DNA from: Brassica napus
Taxonomy: Eukaryota > Streptophyta > Magnoliopsida > Brassicales > Brassicaceae
Assembly: GCF_020379485.1 (NCBI RefSeq)
Contig: NC_063436.1
Location: forward strand, 12,975,389-13,039,388
DNA: 64,000 nt
Direction of reading: 5' to 3'
Made by a program: the position numbers and the translations under genes. The notes under the pieces were generated by a model that was not told the origin of the DNA, did no database searches, and saw only the letters and a program-made list of their open reading frames with translations. Shown here piece after piece: positions 10,399 through 22,538 of this stretch; position 1 is the stretch's first letter; the number at the start of each line of letters is the position of its first letter.

Positions 10399-11509
10399 GG
10401 GAGATACCCAAGGATAGCACTAAAAAAGTTTTGGTCACAAATATAGACTCTAAAATTCAAAATGACCAAAATATTTCATTAAAGAAGTTAATATACATTT
10501 ATACCTAGTGCTGGAAATATGAATCATTATCCGCGGGCTCCGCCCCATTTGATCCGCTGCGGGGCGGGTGCGGGTTGAGTGATTTGAAAATTTTGGTTCG
10601 CGGATGCGGGTGCGGGTTGAGTGACTTTTATGCGGGGCGGGTGCGGGTCAGCCAAAATTCAGTGCGGGTATCCGCTAATCCGCAAAAACTAAAAAAAAAA
10701 GATTTTTTTTTTAAATATTATTTTTAAATGGAATTTTTTTTAAAAATAATTTAATTTTAATTATAAATAGATTAATATTTATTATTTTTAATAAAAAATA
10801 TTTAAAATATTAAATTTTATTGTTATTTTTAATAAAAAAATTTAAATTTTATTGTTATTTTTAATAAAAAATATTTAAATTAATAATTTTTAATATTATT
10901 AATATTATCCGCGGGTCTAGCGGATCACCCGCGGGTTTAAGCGGGGCGGGTGCGGATTTCATATTTTCTTCTTGCGGATCAAGCGGGTCAAATTTTTTGA
11001 GTAAAAAAAATCAGTTTATCCGCGGGTTGGCGGGTCAGGGGGGCGGGTTTGATCCGCAACCCAGCTCTATTATATTAACTAATCTAAACCTTAGGATTTA
11101 GAATCTTATTTTCACTACTGTTTGTGCCAGCTGATCGACAAACAGAATCTCACACAACTTTTAAATTAGATCAAAAGAAATATTAAACTGAAATACATCT
11201 ATGTGATTCATCTAAATTAAGATACACGTGGTGTATTCGTCAAAGTTCAAATCACATGGAATTGTGGAATTGAGAGATTCACAAGTGCTTACACACTGCT
11301 GAGTGGTGACCAGTGAGGCAGTGAGTAACAAATAACATAACATAAAACATAAAGTGTTGTAGCAACAACACGCATACAAACAGTACGGATACAAGGGACA
11401 CAGCAGAAGACAGGGTAGATCGGGATAACAATATTTTACGGATGATCAAAGTTTAAAAACAGAGAGATGGGAGGACTCATGACAACACTACTAATTTTAG
11501 CCCTTCCCT
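10399..11509. repeat. Intergenic DNA with a GCGGGTGCGGGT-rich repeat, hAT-like
   Basis: About 10506-11068 is rich in GCGGGT/CCGCGGG units at both ends with an AT-rich middle. It begins AGTGCTGG and ends CCAGCTCT, a possible short terminal inverted repeat. I could not confirm an 8-bp target duplication, so the hAT assignment is tentative. 11069-11509 is the 3' flank of the oxidoreductase gene. Confidence 0.45.
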
Positions 11510-12772
11510 TCAACGACCAGATAGACTAATCTGTTCATAGTTTTTATCAACAGACTCCTTAACAGCATCAACCACTAGCTGTGTCTTCCGGCTAATGCTC
11601 GGCCAAAACCCATCAGGCTTTGCACCTTTGTTCTTGATTTCACCAACCAATCGAGCAAACTCTCTCACCATACACGCCTCTTGCGGAAGCTCTGTCTTAA
11701 CCGTGTGCTCGCTCGGGGGATTAACCCACGCAGTCACTAACTCATTGAACCAAGCTTTAGTGCTAGTGGTGAACGATGCCTGGGTTTCTTGAAACGGGAT
11801 AATGAAGTCGTGAACACGAAGCGTGCCGTTGGTTCCAATGGCGGTTATCTCCATTGTCAGGTTTGCCAAGAAGGAGCAGTATATGGTCGCGGTGCGTCCG
11901 TCTTCCCAAGTCAGAGAAGCTCCACAGGAGAGAATAACTCCTGCTTCATTAAGCACAGCGCCGGGAAAGGCTGTGACGGTATTGGGAAGCTCAAAGTTGT
12001 TGGCTAAGAGCGTTGCTCGGATCGCGTACCATCCAGCGTCTCCAAGCGCACCAAGGCCATCAAGACCTGGCTTCACACGGATGTCATTTTTGAGGAAATC
12101 TTCGTCTCCAGCAAATGAAAAGCAACTCTGTACCTGCAGATTCCAACATCGAGTAGAAATAAAATAAGACTTTAAAGACAGCTCTTGAAACCACACTAGT
12201 TATGTTCTGTTGTTGAATCTGTCAAGAATTTTCACAAAAGGCTGAGACTTTATCTTCTAACAAGAAACCCAGATTGATTTTCAGTTAAATTAAATTAAAA
12301 AACTTACGGTTTTGAGCTCACCAAAGCGGTCGGAATCAGACAGAAACTCCTTAAGCTTAGCAGTTCTAGGATTATGAACCCACATAGTACCATCCATAAT
12401 CTGAACACCATTAGCTTCACAAGCCGCAACGATCTTATCAAACTCAGCTACATTCATCGCGACGGGCTTCTCAAGAAGTATGTGTTTCCCTTTCTCGGCG
12501 GCGCGTATAGCCCACTCGACGTGGAGACTAGTGGGCAGAGGAACGTAGAGCGCGTCTACCTCCGGGTCCTCGAGAATCGATTCGTAAGAGCCGTGGATTT
12601 TGGTCGATTCAGGGTAGCCGTTGGACGAAGCGAAAGACTTGGCCTTTTCTAAGGAGCGGCTTGCGACGGCGGCGATGGTGGCGTTTGGAGCGAGGTGGAT
12701 GGCACGAGAGACTTTTCGGGCGATTTCGGCGCAGCCCATTACTCCGATTCGGATTGGCGTGTCGGTGGCCAT
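11510..12772 (-). CDS. Gfo/Idh/MocA-family oxidoreductase (At4g09670-like)
   Basis: Two exons, 12772-12308 and 12133-11510, joined at a GTAAGT donor and TGCAG acceptor, give 362 residues, the usual family length. The N-terminal Rossmann fold binds NAD(P) (RIGVMGCAEIARKV, residues 8-21). The diagnostic EKP motif is at 101-103 in KHILLEKPVAMN. The C-terminal half is the alpha/beta dehydrogenase domain with GALGDAGWYAIRA. It strongly resembles the Arabidopsis protein annotated as uncharacterised oxidoreductase At4g09670; the substrate is not known. No transit peptide is evident, so it is probably cytosolic. It lies between the ATPD duplication and RABG3a, as expected from Arabidopsis gene order. 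Confidence 0.93.
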
Positions 12773-13189
12773 AGCTGTTGGTTTCTCCTGGGAGGGATGA
12801 TAGAGGAGGATGGATAAGAGATGTGGAGCTTTAAGATAGTACTAAACAAGAATTGTTAATCGAAAGAAGAGACCACCTTGAATTGAGGACACACAAATTG
12901 GGAGTGTGTATGGCTTACGTGGGATGTTCGGTGGGAAAATAAACGGAAGTTTTTTTACAAAAGTTTTTTTGGAGGAACCTACCTAAAAAGTTAGATAATG
13001 ATTCTACCAACTGCTTCTTACCTTTCATTTTTCATATTTATGTTTGTTTCAATTAAGTGTTCAAAATAAAAATGTTTATTTCAACTCTAAAAAACATTTT
13101 TTCTTGATATTAAATTTTAAGTGACTATAAAAATTAGAGTTTTTCGGACTAGTACACCATCGGCTATATGTACTTGCAGACCCGATCCT

Positions 13190-13335
13190 ATAAATCTTAA
13201 GGCTACAAGCCAAAACCAAAAATGTGGCTGAAATGAAGCAGAGGGGTTTCGAACTCATGACTGGAATGTGAGACTATAGCCATGTAGACCACCTGACTAA
13301 CACAGATTTTGTGAAAAAAGTGGCCGATATTTTAG
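13190..13335 (-). repeat. Possible tRNA-derived SINE fragment
   Basis: On the minus strand, TTAGTCAGGTGGTCTACATGG (A-box-like) is followed by CATGAGTTCGAAACC, a good B-box. The spacing suits an RNA polymerase III promoter. There is no complete tRNA cloverleaf, so a SINE relic is more likely than a tRNA gene. Confidence 0.4.
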
Positions 13336-14310
13336 TTATTATCAAGGCGGTCGGAAGTCCATGCTTCATCTGCTTTGGCCCAGGGCCGCCTCTGCGTACT
13401 TGGTAAGATGATGATTGTTTGTAATTTTTAACTAGTTTTTTATTTTTGATTTTCCAAAAAGTATTTTTTATCCAATCTTGATTTAAGCAAAGTAGATTCT
13501 CTATATTTTTTTTTAGGGAAACTAGTTTTCCTTTGTTTTACTGTTTTATGCTTAAAAACCAAAATCCTCTTTTGTTAATGTTTTTTTATTATTTTGAACA
13601 AATATTAATTTTAGAAAAAAACATTACTAAAATTACAAAATAATAATCTTGATAAATTAAGTTATTGGAGATTTGTTTTGGTAGATTAATTTATAACTTC
13701 ATAATTAATATTTGATACAATAAAATTTGTATAAAGTTGATTAAATTTTTTACTTATAACTATCTTCCATTTACTACATTGTAAAAAAAAATTCTATATA
13801 ACTAAAATTTAGCTATTAGTTGTTATGTTAATATATTTGAATTACTTAAATTTTAGGTAATTTAAAATATTTTTAAAAGTATAATTATTTTAGTTTTGTT
13901 TTTATAAAAGCCAAAATCAAAGTTTTCATAGTTCTATTTTTTAAAAAAATCGTTGGTTTTTCTTTTGTCATCAGTTTAAACATATTCGACTAAGACTCTA
14001 CTGACCAACTATGGTACTCCGCGTCTATAAGAAAAATTAGAACGATTGAGTGTGAGCACTACGTGCAATGCTATTCGTTTTTGTGTTTTGAGCCCTGGGG
14101 AAATGCGTGATCTCAAAAGTTTCAAAAGTTTCCTTGATCTGTCATATTTCTTCGAGCTAGGATGCAAAAGCATATCATTCTCCTGGTTTCCAAAACTATC
14201 TTAACCAACTGTGAACAATTTGTGGTAAACGTTACATAGAATTGTGGCAGATTTTTCATGCATTTCATCGTCCAGATAAAAGTTTCCACTTCTGCATGAG
14301 AGGAGGAAAG

Positions 14311-14522
14311 GTTGATCCTCGTTTTTCTAGCCCATCAATCAATCAAACCCTCTAATATACTATACCAACTATTTCTTTAGTATAATTCATGTTCTTTGCA
14401 AGACCCATCTATAAAGGCTGATTCTCGTTTTTCTGGCCCATCAATCAATCAAAACCTTCTAATATACTATAATAACCATTTCTCTAGTAAAATTTCCGAT
14501 CCTTGCAAGACCCATCTATAAG
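14311..14522. repeat. ~107-bp tandem duplication
   Basis: Two adjacent copies, each starting with a GATYCTCGTTTTTCT motif, then CCCATCAATCAATCAAA, and ending TTGCAAGACCCATCTATA. The copies have a few mismatches and no coding potential. Confidence 0.85.
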
Positions 14523-15422
14523 CACCATCTCCTTAAATAGGAGGTGTATTTTGTGTTTATGCATTGCTTGTCCATGTCGGTATAACCTAGAACTCATTAT
14601 GCACATGTGGTTTTTGAGTCTCTTTCCAAATTATTACTTTTGTCTCTGATGTTTGTCTTTAGGATCTCTGTCAATTTCATTAAAAATTTTGTTATTTTGT
14701 ATTTTTTAAATATATCATAAAATTCAGGCATAGTGATCATCTGAGATTAAAATGACATCTCCAAAATATATGATCCATATTGGCAAAAACCAAATATGTG
14801 TGGAAAACCTCCTTGGTGGTGATGAGATTCTTGAAATTACTATATTTATGTATTAATAAATAAAATAATAACTAATATAAATAAAAAAAGTTTTAGTAAA
14901 AAATATTTGTTTAACTTATATTAAGAACATTTTTCGAATCTTTCGATAGGATTAAACTAATTATTTACAATTTAATTCTACGTAAAGTTATATGCTTTGT
15001 TGATAATATGTTGGTACTATTTATTAAAAGTTGTGATAGTATATTTTTGAAATAATTTGAAGTCTTTGAAAAAACTTATAAGTTAATTTTTTTTAAATAA
15101 CAGACAAAAATGAAATAAAAAATCAAGACATTAAAAAAAAATAAGCTCGTTGAAACTCAGGCAAACATATTAAAAACCACGTATTTTCTTTCGCTATTTA
15201 ATCAAAGATCCCCAAACCTTTTTATTATTTAATGAAAGAACCCCACAAGGTTACGTATTTACAAAAAGGAAAAATAGATTCAGTCCTCAAAAAACGATAA
15301 GGATCTAATTGGCGCCCCTTTACTATTTCCATCTCCTTTCTTCTTCGATTTTTCTTTTCAAATCGAACAAAAAAAAAGTATAACTTGATCTCCGAGATCG
15401 ATCTACACAATCTTCGATTCCA

Positions 15423-16928
15423 ATGGCGACGAGAAGACGTACTTTGCTCAAGGTCATTGTCCTCGGCGATAGCGGGTAAATATAAAACACGCTGATTCTT
15501 TAATTTATCCTCCCTTTTTTCAATGGTTTGATCTGTGATTGTCGCTTTCCAGGGTTGGTAAGACGTCCTTGATGAATCAGTATCCTTGTTTTGATTCTGT
15601 GAAAACATTTGTTTTGAGGGTAAATATTATTATTTGGGGGCCTTAACGTCGTGATTTTAAGATATGTGCATAAGAAGTTTAGTCTGCAGTATAAAGCGAC
15701 TATTGGTGCTGATTTTGTGACCAAGGAGCTTCAGATTGGGGATAAGCTTGTTACTCTCCAGGTGGGTTTCTCTTTGTTTATGAGATTATTTTCTCAAGAT
15801 TCGATTTTTTTATTTATAATGTATGTATGTTTGGTTTTGTAGATTTGGGATACTGCTGGACAAGAGAGGTTCCAGAGTCTTGGTGCGGCGTTTTACAGAG
15901 GTGCAGATTGCTGTGCGTTGGTTTATGATGTTAACGTGGCCAAGTCCTTTGATTCCCTCGAAACTTGGCATGAGGAGTTTCTTAAACAGGTTCTTTGGCA
16001 TGATGCTTCTTTGTTATATTCGGCTCTTGTTTTCTTTGTCTGTTGTGATGAATACATGGAACCTAGGAACTTTTGTTAGCTTTGGCTATCTAGAGTCACA
16101 ATCTTGAGATCTGTATTAACATCTTGCTTCTGCAAAACTCAAAAGTCAATCCCTTTTCTGATGATGTGATTAGGAGAGCTTTTGGTTCTTATGAGTTATG
16201 ACCTCAAGTTTTGTTTTTTCCCATTAGAACAATATGATTGAGCAAAAAAACAGTTTTTTTTTCTGTATGTTAAAATGATCATTAAAACAATAATATTACC
16301 AACTAGCAAGTATATTACTAACTCATTTTCTGCCTTCATAGAATTCGTTAAACTATAAAGCTTGTGCCTTGTTCAGTTTGTTTTCCTGCACTCGCAATTT
16401 ATAATATGCTAACATGTTTCTGTGGCATCTTCTTGTCCTGCACAGGCAAGTCCAGCGGATCCAAAAACCTTTCCGTTTATAGTGCTTGGAAACAAGGTTG
16501 ACATAGGTGGAGGAAGCACTAGAGTGGTAATCAGAAGATCATGAAAATGTTTTCCACTCTGCTTTTTAAAGTCTTTTACTCTGTCTGGGTTTCATCATGT
16601 ATATAACTTAACAGGTCTCTGAGACGAAAGCAGCTGACTGGTGTGCTTCAAATGGTAGCATACCCTATTTCGAGACATCAGCTAAAGAAGACTACAATGT
16701 TGATGAGGCTTTCTTTACCATTGCCAAAACCGCTCTTGCCAACGAGAATGATCAGGACATGTATGTTGTTTTCTCTTTGCTTTAGCTCTAATATATTAAC
16801 TCTTTGGGCTGAGTACGTATAGAATCTGTTCCTCATACACAGTTCTTTTTGGTTATTGCAGATACTTCCAAGGCATACCAGCTGTAGTGCCTGAAAACGA
16901 GCCAAAAGGGGGTGGTTGCGCTTGCTGA
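15423..16928 (+). CDS. RABG3A: Rab7-type GTPase RABG3a
   Basis: Seven exons (15423-15475, 15553-15579, 15662-15761, 15843-15989, 16446-16526, 16615-16760, 16862-16928) give 206 residues. Rab7-class GTPases control traffic and fusion at late endosomes and the vacuole. Visible motifs are the P-loop GDSGVGKT (15-22), WDTAGQE (62-68), NKVD (125-128), ETSAK (156-160) and a C-terminal CAC geranylgeranylation motif. The start [18 protein letters not shown] and the C-terminal [10 protein letters not shown]...KGGGCAC match Arabidopsis RABG3a (At4g09720) better than RABG3b. Exon 2 is only 27 bases and is placed by frame continuity (NQYVHKK across the junction). Confidence 0.95.
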
Positions 16929-17850
16929 ACTGTGGATTTCAAGATTCTTTTACCTTCGTTTTTGATACATTTGCTCGTTATTCATTCAAGGTTGGTGTAC
17001 TCCTCTTGAGAATTGCAGAACGATAAAGCTTGTAGAAGCAATCTTTTCAGCCATTCCATCATGTATTAATTTGATTGGAGGAGTCTGTATGATCAAATCG
17101 ATTCTGCTGGATATATTTTGTTATTTTCGGAACAACTGTTATAAACAGCTTATCATATTTGGTTCAGTAATCTAATATTTGGAGACGAAGTGTTCATTTT
17201 GCATGAATAGTTTATTTCTCTAGAAGCTTTGGATGACTTCTATGGTTTCTTTCGGCACTGATAGCTCTCAAAGTGGAATTAGAAAAGAGCTTTATTTCAC
17301 TCATGTTCCTCGCTATGCAACACATTGCCTTGCAAAACAAGGACCTATGAACAACTAATTTTACCCAAGTTGTATATATACCTTCCTGATTAGTTAACCT
17401 ATTATTTGCATGATGACTATGTTGCTTCTTGTTTACAATATTATGTCAGTTACAACTTCTAATAATGCTGTAAATATTTGATGTGACATGGTACATATGA
17501 TCTGGTTATCTTTTGACATTGGTCGAAAACACTCAAAATTTAGGTTAGACTATGCGGTAATCAATCCACCCTCGAAGTGCATTCTTTGTGAACAGGACAT
17601 TATAAATAAATAAATAAAACTATTCATCAAAGTCTACCTCAATAGGCAGCATAAAATAATGTATTGTAAAATGGCCCATAGAGACTCTAAATGAGCCAAG
17701 ATATGGGCCGTGTAGGCCTTAATCTCTTGTCAGTCCACTCAACTAGCAAAACCTATCTTCTTCCATCATCGCTCGTACCAAATGACCTCCATGAACAACA
17801 ACACCTCCTCTTAAACCTTCCGATAAACCTAGAACAACCGCGAAATAGCT
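16929..17850. other. RABG3a 3' flank and RH39 promoter region
   Basis: The genes are in tandem. No additional gene or repeat is visible. A reading frame starting at 17691 is the RH39 leader and first exon in another frame. Confidence 0.6.
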
Positions 17851-20729
17851 ATGGTAGGAGCTTCGAGAACAATCCTCTCCCTCTCTCTCTCCTCCTCCTC
17901 CCTCTTCACCTTCTCCAGAACCCCTCACGTCATCCCACTTCTCCGCCTCCACAAACCTTCCTCTATATTCCGCCACGCTCTTCGCCGCCCTCTATGCGCC
18001 GCCGCAGCCGCTCCGACGGAAACGAACATCGCCGAGCCAGATCAATTAAAGCACACGATCTTGCTGGAGAGGCTCCGTCTCAGGCACTTGAAGGAATCGG
18101 CAGCGAAACCGCAGCAGAGGCCGAGCAGCGTCGTCGGCATAGGGGAAGAACAAAACATGAAGAGTAAGAAGAAGAAGATGGCTGAGAGTTTCGAGGAGCT
18201 AGGGCTGAGCGAGGAAGTCATGGGGGCTTTGAAAGAGATGAACATTGAGGCTCCTACTGAGATTCAGTGTATCGGTATACCTGCTGTTATGGAGCGCAAG
18301 AGCGTCGTCTTGGGGTCCCACACCGGCTCCGGCAAGACTCTTGCCTACTTGCTTCCTATTGTTCAGGTCACTCTTCTTATGTTTCTGTGGATTTGCTTGT
18401 GTATTCTTATGTAACAGTAGATGATTTGATTTGCTTATTTAGTGTCATTCCATGATATCTAGAGCTCTCCCCAGTTCCAGTGTTGTCTTGTTTCTTTAGA
18501 TATGAAGATAGGTTGGTTTATGTTCTTGAAAAGCATGGCGTTGTAAGTTGGATTGGTTTGAGTTTTTGCAGCTGATGAGAGAAGATGAGGCAACCGTTGG
18601 TAAAATAACTAAGCCTAGGCGTCCCAGGACTGTTGTTCTCTGTCCCACCAGAGAACTCTCTGAGCAGGTACTACTTCTACTTCTACTTCTACTGCTTTTG
18701 TTTTCTCTCTTTACCAAGATTTGTTGCTGCTCTAGGACATTGTAAATGTGGATTCCATGTTTGTGTTGAAACGAATATGAACTTGTGGTTGCTGGGAAAA
18801 ATGTAAAAGTTGGAATATTTATTTTCTAGAAAGTTTTGGTTGCCTTCTTATAGGATGACCATAACACTGGAGAGTAGAGTATTTATGCTAGTTTCATCAA
18901 TGGTTTTGGACAGCAAAATGTGAAAAACTAATTAAGGACTCTGCATTAGGTTTACCGTGTGGCAAAGTCCGTAAGCCACCACGCGAGGTTCAGATCTATA
19001 TTAGTTAGCGGTGGTTCTCGGATAAGACCACAGGAGGATTCGTTGAACAATGCAATAGACATGGTTGTTGGAACCCCTGGTAGGATTCTTCAGCACATCG
19101 AAGAAGGAAACATGGTCTATGGAGATATTGCGTATTTGGTATGCTCTTATTCTGGTTTCTTGACATTATATATTCCATGATTTTGGAGTTAAACAAAAGG
19201 GCAATGAGGATGTGTTCTTATACAGGTGCTTGATGAGGCAGACACTATGTTTGATCGTGGCTTCGGTCCCGACATTCGCAAGTTTCTTGCCCCACTGAAA
19301 CAGCGTGCGTTGAAAACAAATGACCAAGGGTTTCAAACCGTCTTAGTCACTGCCACTATGACAACGGTATGCACATGTTCACTGTGTGCTTACCCCTTTG
19401 GCTTTTATCATGATTTATAAACTTTTCTTCTTGCGTTTTCAGGCTGTTCAGAAGTTAGTCGATGAGGAGTTTCAAGGGATAGAGCATTTGCGAACATCAA
19501 CATTGCATAAGAAGATAGCAAATGCTCGGCATGACTTCGTCAAGCTTTCAGGTAGCGAAGATAAGCTAGAAGCACTTCTACAGGTAAAATGCACCATTAA
19601 GATTCTGGTTTTCAAACATGTTACGGTTTTGGTACTTATGGTTTGATGAGAATGCAGGTTCTTGAACCTAGCTTAGCCAAAGGGAGCAAGGTGATGGTCT
19701 TCTGTAACACTTTGAACTCCAGCCGTGCCGTCGATCACTATCTTTCTGAAAACCAGGTCTCTACTGTGAATTATCACGGTGAAGTTCCAGCAGAACAAAG
19801 GTGCAATTAAAAACAGCTTTTGCCTGAAACGTAATTCATTTCCTGAAGTTAAATTGGTTTGCATTTCATCAATCAATCCAGGGTTGAGAACTTGAAAAAG
19901 TTTAAGGACGAAGAAGGAGACTGCCCCACGCTGGTGTGCACTGATTTGGCTGCGAGGGGTCTGGACCTTGACGTGGATCATGTAATCATGTTTGATTTTC
20001 CAAAGAACTCTGTAAGAGTCCTTATTCTTTCTTCTCTTAACTTGTTGATTCACGTTTCTTGAGACCTTGAAAGTTTACTTTAAACTTGAATTGCTTAGAT
20101 TGACTACCTTCATCGCACTGGAAGAACAGCTCGCATGGGCGCTAAAGGTTTGACCATTTTAATTAGTTTAATTCATTTTTGTCTACCTTCTTTTAAAGCA
20201 TCTGCTGCTTATGATTTGAGGCACTAGGTAATAAAAAAAGATAAGTGTTAATGTGTTTCTCTTTACAGGAAAAGTGACGAGTCTGATAAGCAGGAAGGAC
20301 CAAATGTTAGCAGCTAGAATCGAAGAAGCTATGAGAAACAACGAGAGCTTAGAAGCACTTACCAACGATAACGTGAGGAGGGATGCTGCAAGAACCCAAA
20401 TCACTCAGGAGAAAGGAAGGAGCGTTAAGCAGATCAGAGCAGTGAGCAAGCAACGAAACACTAGAGACAGAGGAACATCATCATCTCCACCTGCAAGACC
20501 AGCAGGTGTGAAGACACCAGTGAGAAAGTCTACTTCAGTGAGAAAGTCAACTTCGGGAAGAGCATCCTCTCCTCCAGAAAAGTCTACAAAGCCCAAGAGA
20601 AAAATATTGAAGACGGTTGGATCCAGATCGATAGCTGCGAGGGGGAAGAAGGGTTCAGAGAGAACAGGTAAGAAACTAAGTGTTGTTGGGTTCAGAGGTC
20701 GGTCTTCTGCGGCTAGACCCTCTTCTTGA
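17851..20729 (+). CDS. RH39: Chloroplast DEAD-box RNA helicase RH39
   Basis: Nine exons (17851-18366, 18572-18667, 18950-19138, 19226-19366, 19443-19583, 19658-19800, 19882-20011, 20099-20147, 20269-20729) give 621 residues, matching Arabidopsis RH39 (At4g09730). RH39 is needed for the hidden-break maturation of chloroplast 23S rRNA. Residues 1 to about 50 are a Ser/Arg-rich transit peptide. The helicase core follows [10 protein letters not shown]: motif [10 protein letters not shown] (155-163), Ia [16 protein letters not shown] (DEAD at 270-273), III TAT (where most family members have SAT), V ARGLDLD and [12 protein letters not shown] (457-466). The C-terminal ~100 residues form a basic Ser/Lys/Arg-rich tail with VRKSTS repeats. 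All splice junctions are GT-AG and keep frame. Confidence 0.95.
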
Positions 20730-22538
20730 TTTCATGCTCTTAGCTTCAGGAAAGTGAATTATGGTCGGATTATGATTGCATAAGTGTTAAAGATGAATCA
20801 TCTTGAGAGACCATAACATGTTCTTTCTTCTACGAATTTCATATTGAGAGAAAAAAAATCACTTTTGCCTTGACAGAAACTCAAATCAGTAAAATCTGTA
20901 TATGACGTTTGACATCAATAGTTGGTTGTATTATATTCGTTTTAGGAGGTAAGAGTATAAGCCTTCGTATTAAAATATTAGAAACAATATAAAAAAGCCA
21001 TCGTATTATATATATAATACGTGGCTTACAAACAATATTGTCAAAGCATCCAACATCGAGCAAGGAGGATAAAAGTTCCAGTATATATGAGAAAGAGAAG
21101 GAAGCAATGGTCACGAGTCACGACCTTACTTGAACAGGATCTGTTCTATCGGCTCGTACCTCTGTGTCTTTAATTTCTAAGGAGACAGACCCAAAACCCT
21201 GGTGGATGAACCATGACCATGCGACCGGAGCCTGTTTGATGGTCACCACTCTCTTAAAGTTTCGGAGCTGTAGAGGATCGTTACTTGGCTGGGTCACTTA
21301 CTTGTCGAGGTGGTAGCATGGCGTTCTGAGAGGTTCCTTTTTTGGCTCGTGTGATCTTTTGCCACACAACGCCCATCAGCAAACCTTGGCGCACATGAAA
21401 ATCATTTGAATGCATGAAAGGCCACTTGTATTCCAAAACACACTAAAAACTTTTAGTCAACAAGTCCGAAAATCTCAGTGTCACTCAATATTATGAAGAC
21501 TTTCGATAAGTTAAGGCCATAACTGGATCAACAAAATTTGGAATTGGAATATGTGGAATGGGTTATTTCGTTTGATTCCAAAATAAAACTACCAGTTACA
21601 TAGAATTAAAAAAAGATCACATTCCAATTCTTGTGGGATAAATGGAAACAAAAGAAATGTAGTAATAAATCACTTTTAAGAAAAAAGTTACTTGAATGCA
21701 GTGGAATGGAACAAAATTAGATATTTTTAATTATGTTTAGATAGCACTTATTCATTTGCAGTCATATGTCAGATTTGTTAAAACTTTCAATTTGAAAATT
21801 ATGGTAGAGTCTATGATTTGTTACAACCTTAAACTAAAATATAGCAACATATTTTCTTATTTAAACACTCCATAGTGACATCAAACTTACAAATCAGAAT
21901 TTTAGTATTAAACTAAAGTTTAAATAAATATTTTTGCTTCCTTTTTATCATTGTTTATTAATTTTAATGAAATTTATTTTACTGTCAGATACATTTAAGT
22001 AGTATAATGAAAATAGTTACAAATCAGTTCAAAAAAAAAAAATGCTAGAGAAACCTTCTCTCTAGGTTATCACCTCATAATTCAACGAACATGTGTATTA
22101 CGTGAATTTTCTTACTAATGAGGCCAAGTCGTACATCGGAGGTGATTTAGTTGTATGATCTCTTTTTAATGAAAGAAGTATAGTAAACGTTGCAACGAAT
22201 TGCTAATCCACGAGGAAAGAGCATGTTAAACCTGAACAATTATGTGGTTTTGTAACTAATCAAACCCCAAATATAGCTAGTGAAAATTGGATGCGATTAG
22301 TTTCTTGAGATCACCGTGATTTAGGCATACATCACACGTTTCGCGCGCGCGCACACAGACACACAAGTAATAGGATTGTGTATTTCACACTAACACTACA
22401 CACACCCTTACAACCTTGAACATATACGTTTCTTTGACGAGACATGTCAAACATTGAATCCACAGACAGCCAGTGATATGAAACAATTACGAACAAAGAA
22501 AACAAATGAAGTGAATGGATCTGATTTTAGTTATATAG
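20730..22538. other. Convergent 3' region between RH39 and the 5-phosphatase
   Basis: No intact gene. About 21100-21400 is less AT-rich and has open minus-strand stretches (for example QAPVAWSWFIHQGFG) with a splice-like CAAGTAAGTG; it may be a gene remnant I cannot identify. About 21510-21720 is GGAAT/ATTCC-rich and starts GGCCATAACTGG, resembling the larger element at 51.6 kb. Short CG and CA runs lie near 22340-22365. Confidence 0.45.

Larger units (their letters stand above)
12773..15422. other. Intergenic region between oxidoreductase and RABG3a
   Basis: 2.6 kb, AT-rich, no coding gene seen. It holds the divergent promoters of both neighbours, a SINE-like segment at 13190-13335 and a tandem duplication at 14311-14522. 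Confidence 0.6.

Noticed and set aside
11595..12167. Plus-strand frames opposite the oxidoreductase
   Set aside because: Antisense shadows of exon 2.
14311..14522. CRISPR-like direct repeats
   Set aside because: It is a simple two-copy tandem duplication in plant DNA without regular spacers.
17691..18167. 158-codon frame at the start of RH39
   Set aside because: It is the RH39 leader and first exon read in a different frame, with low-complexity Pro/Leu/Arg content.
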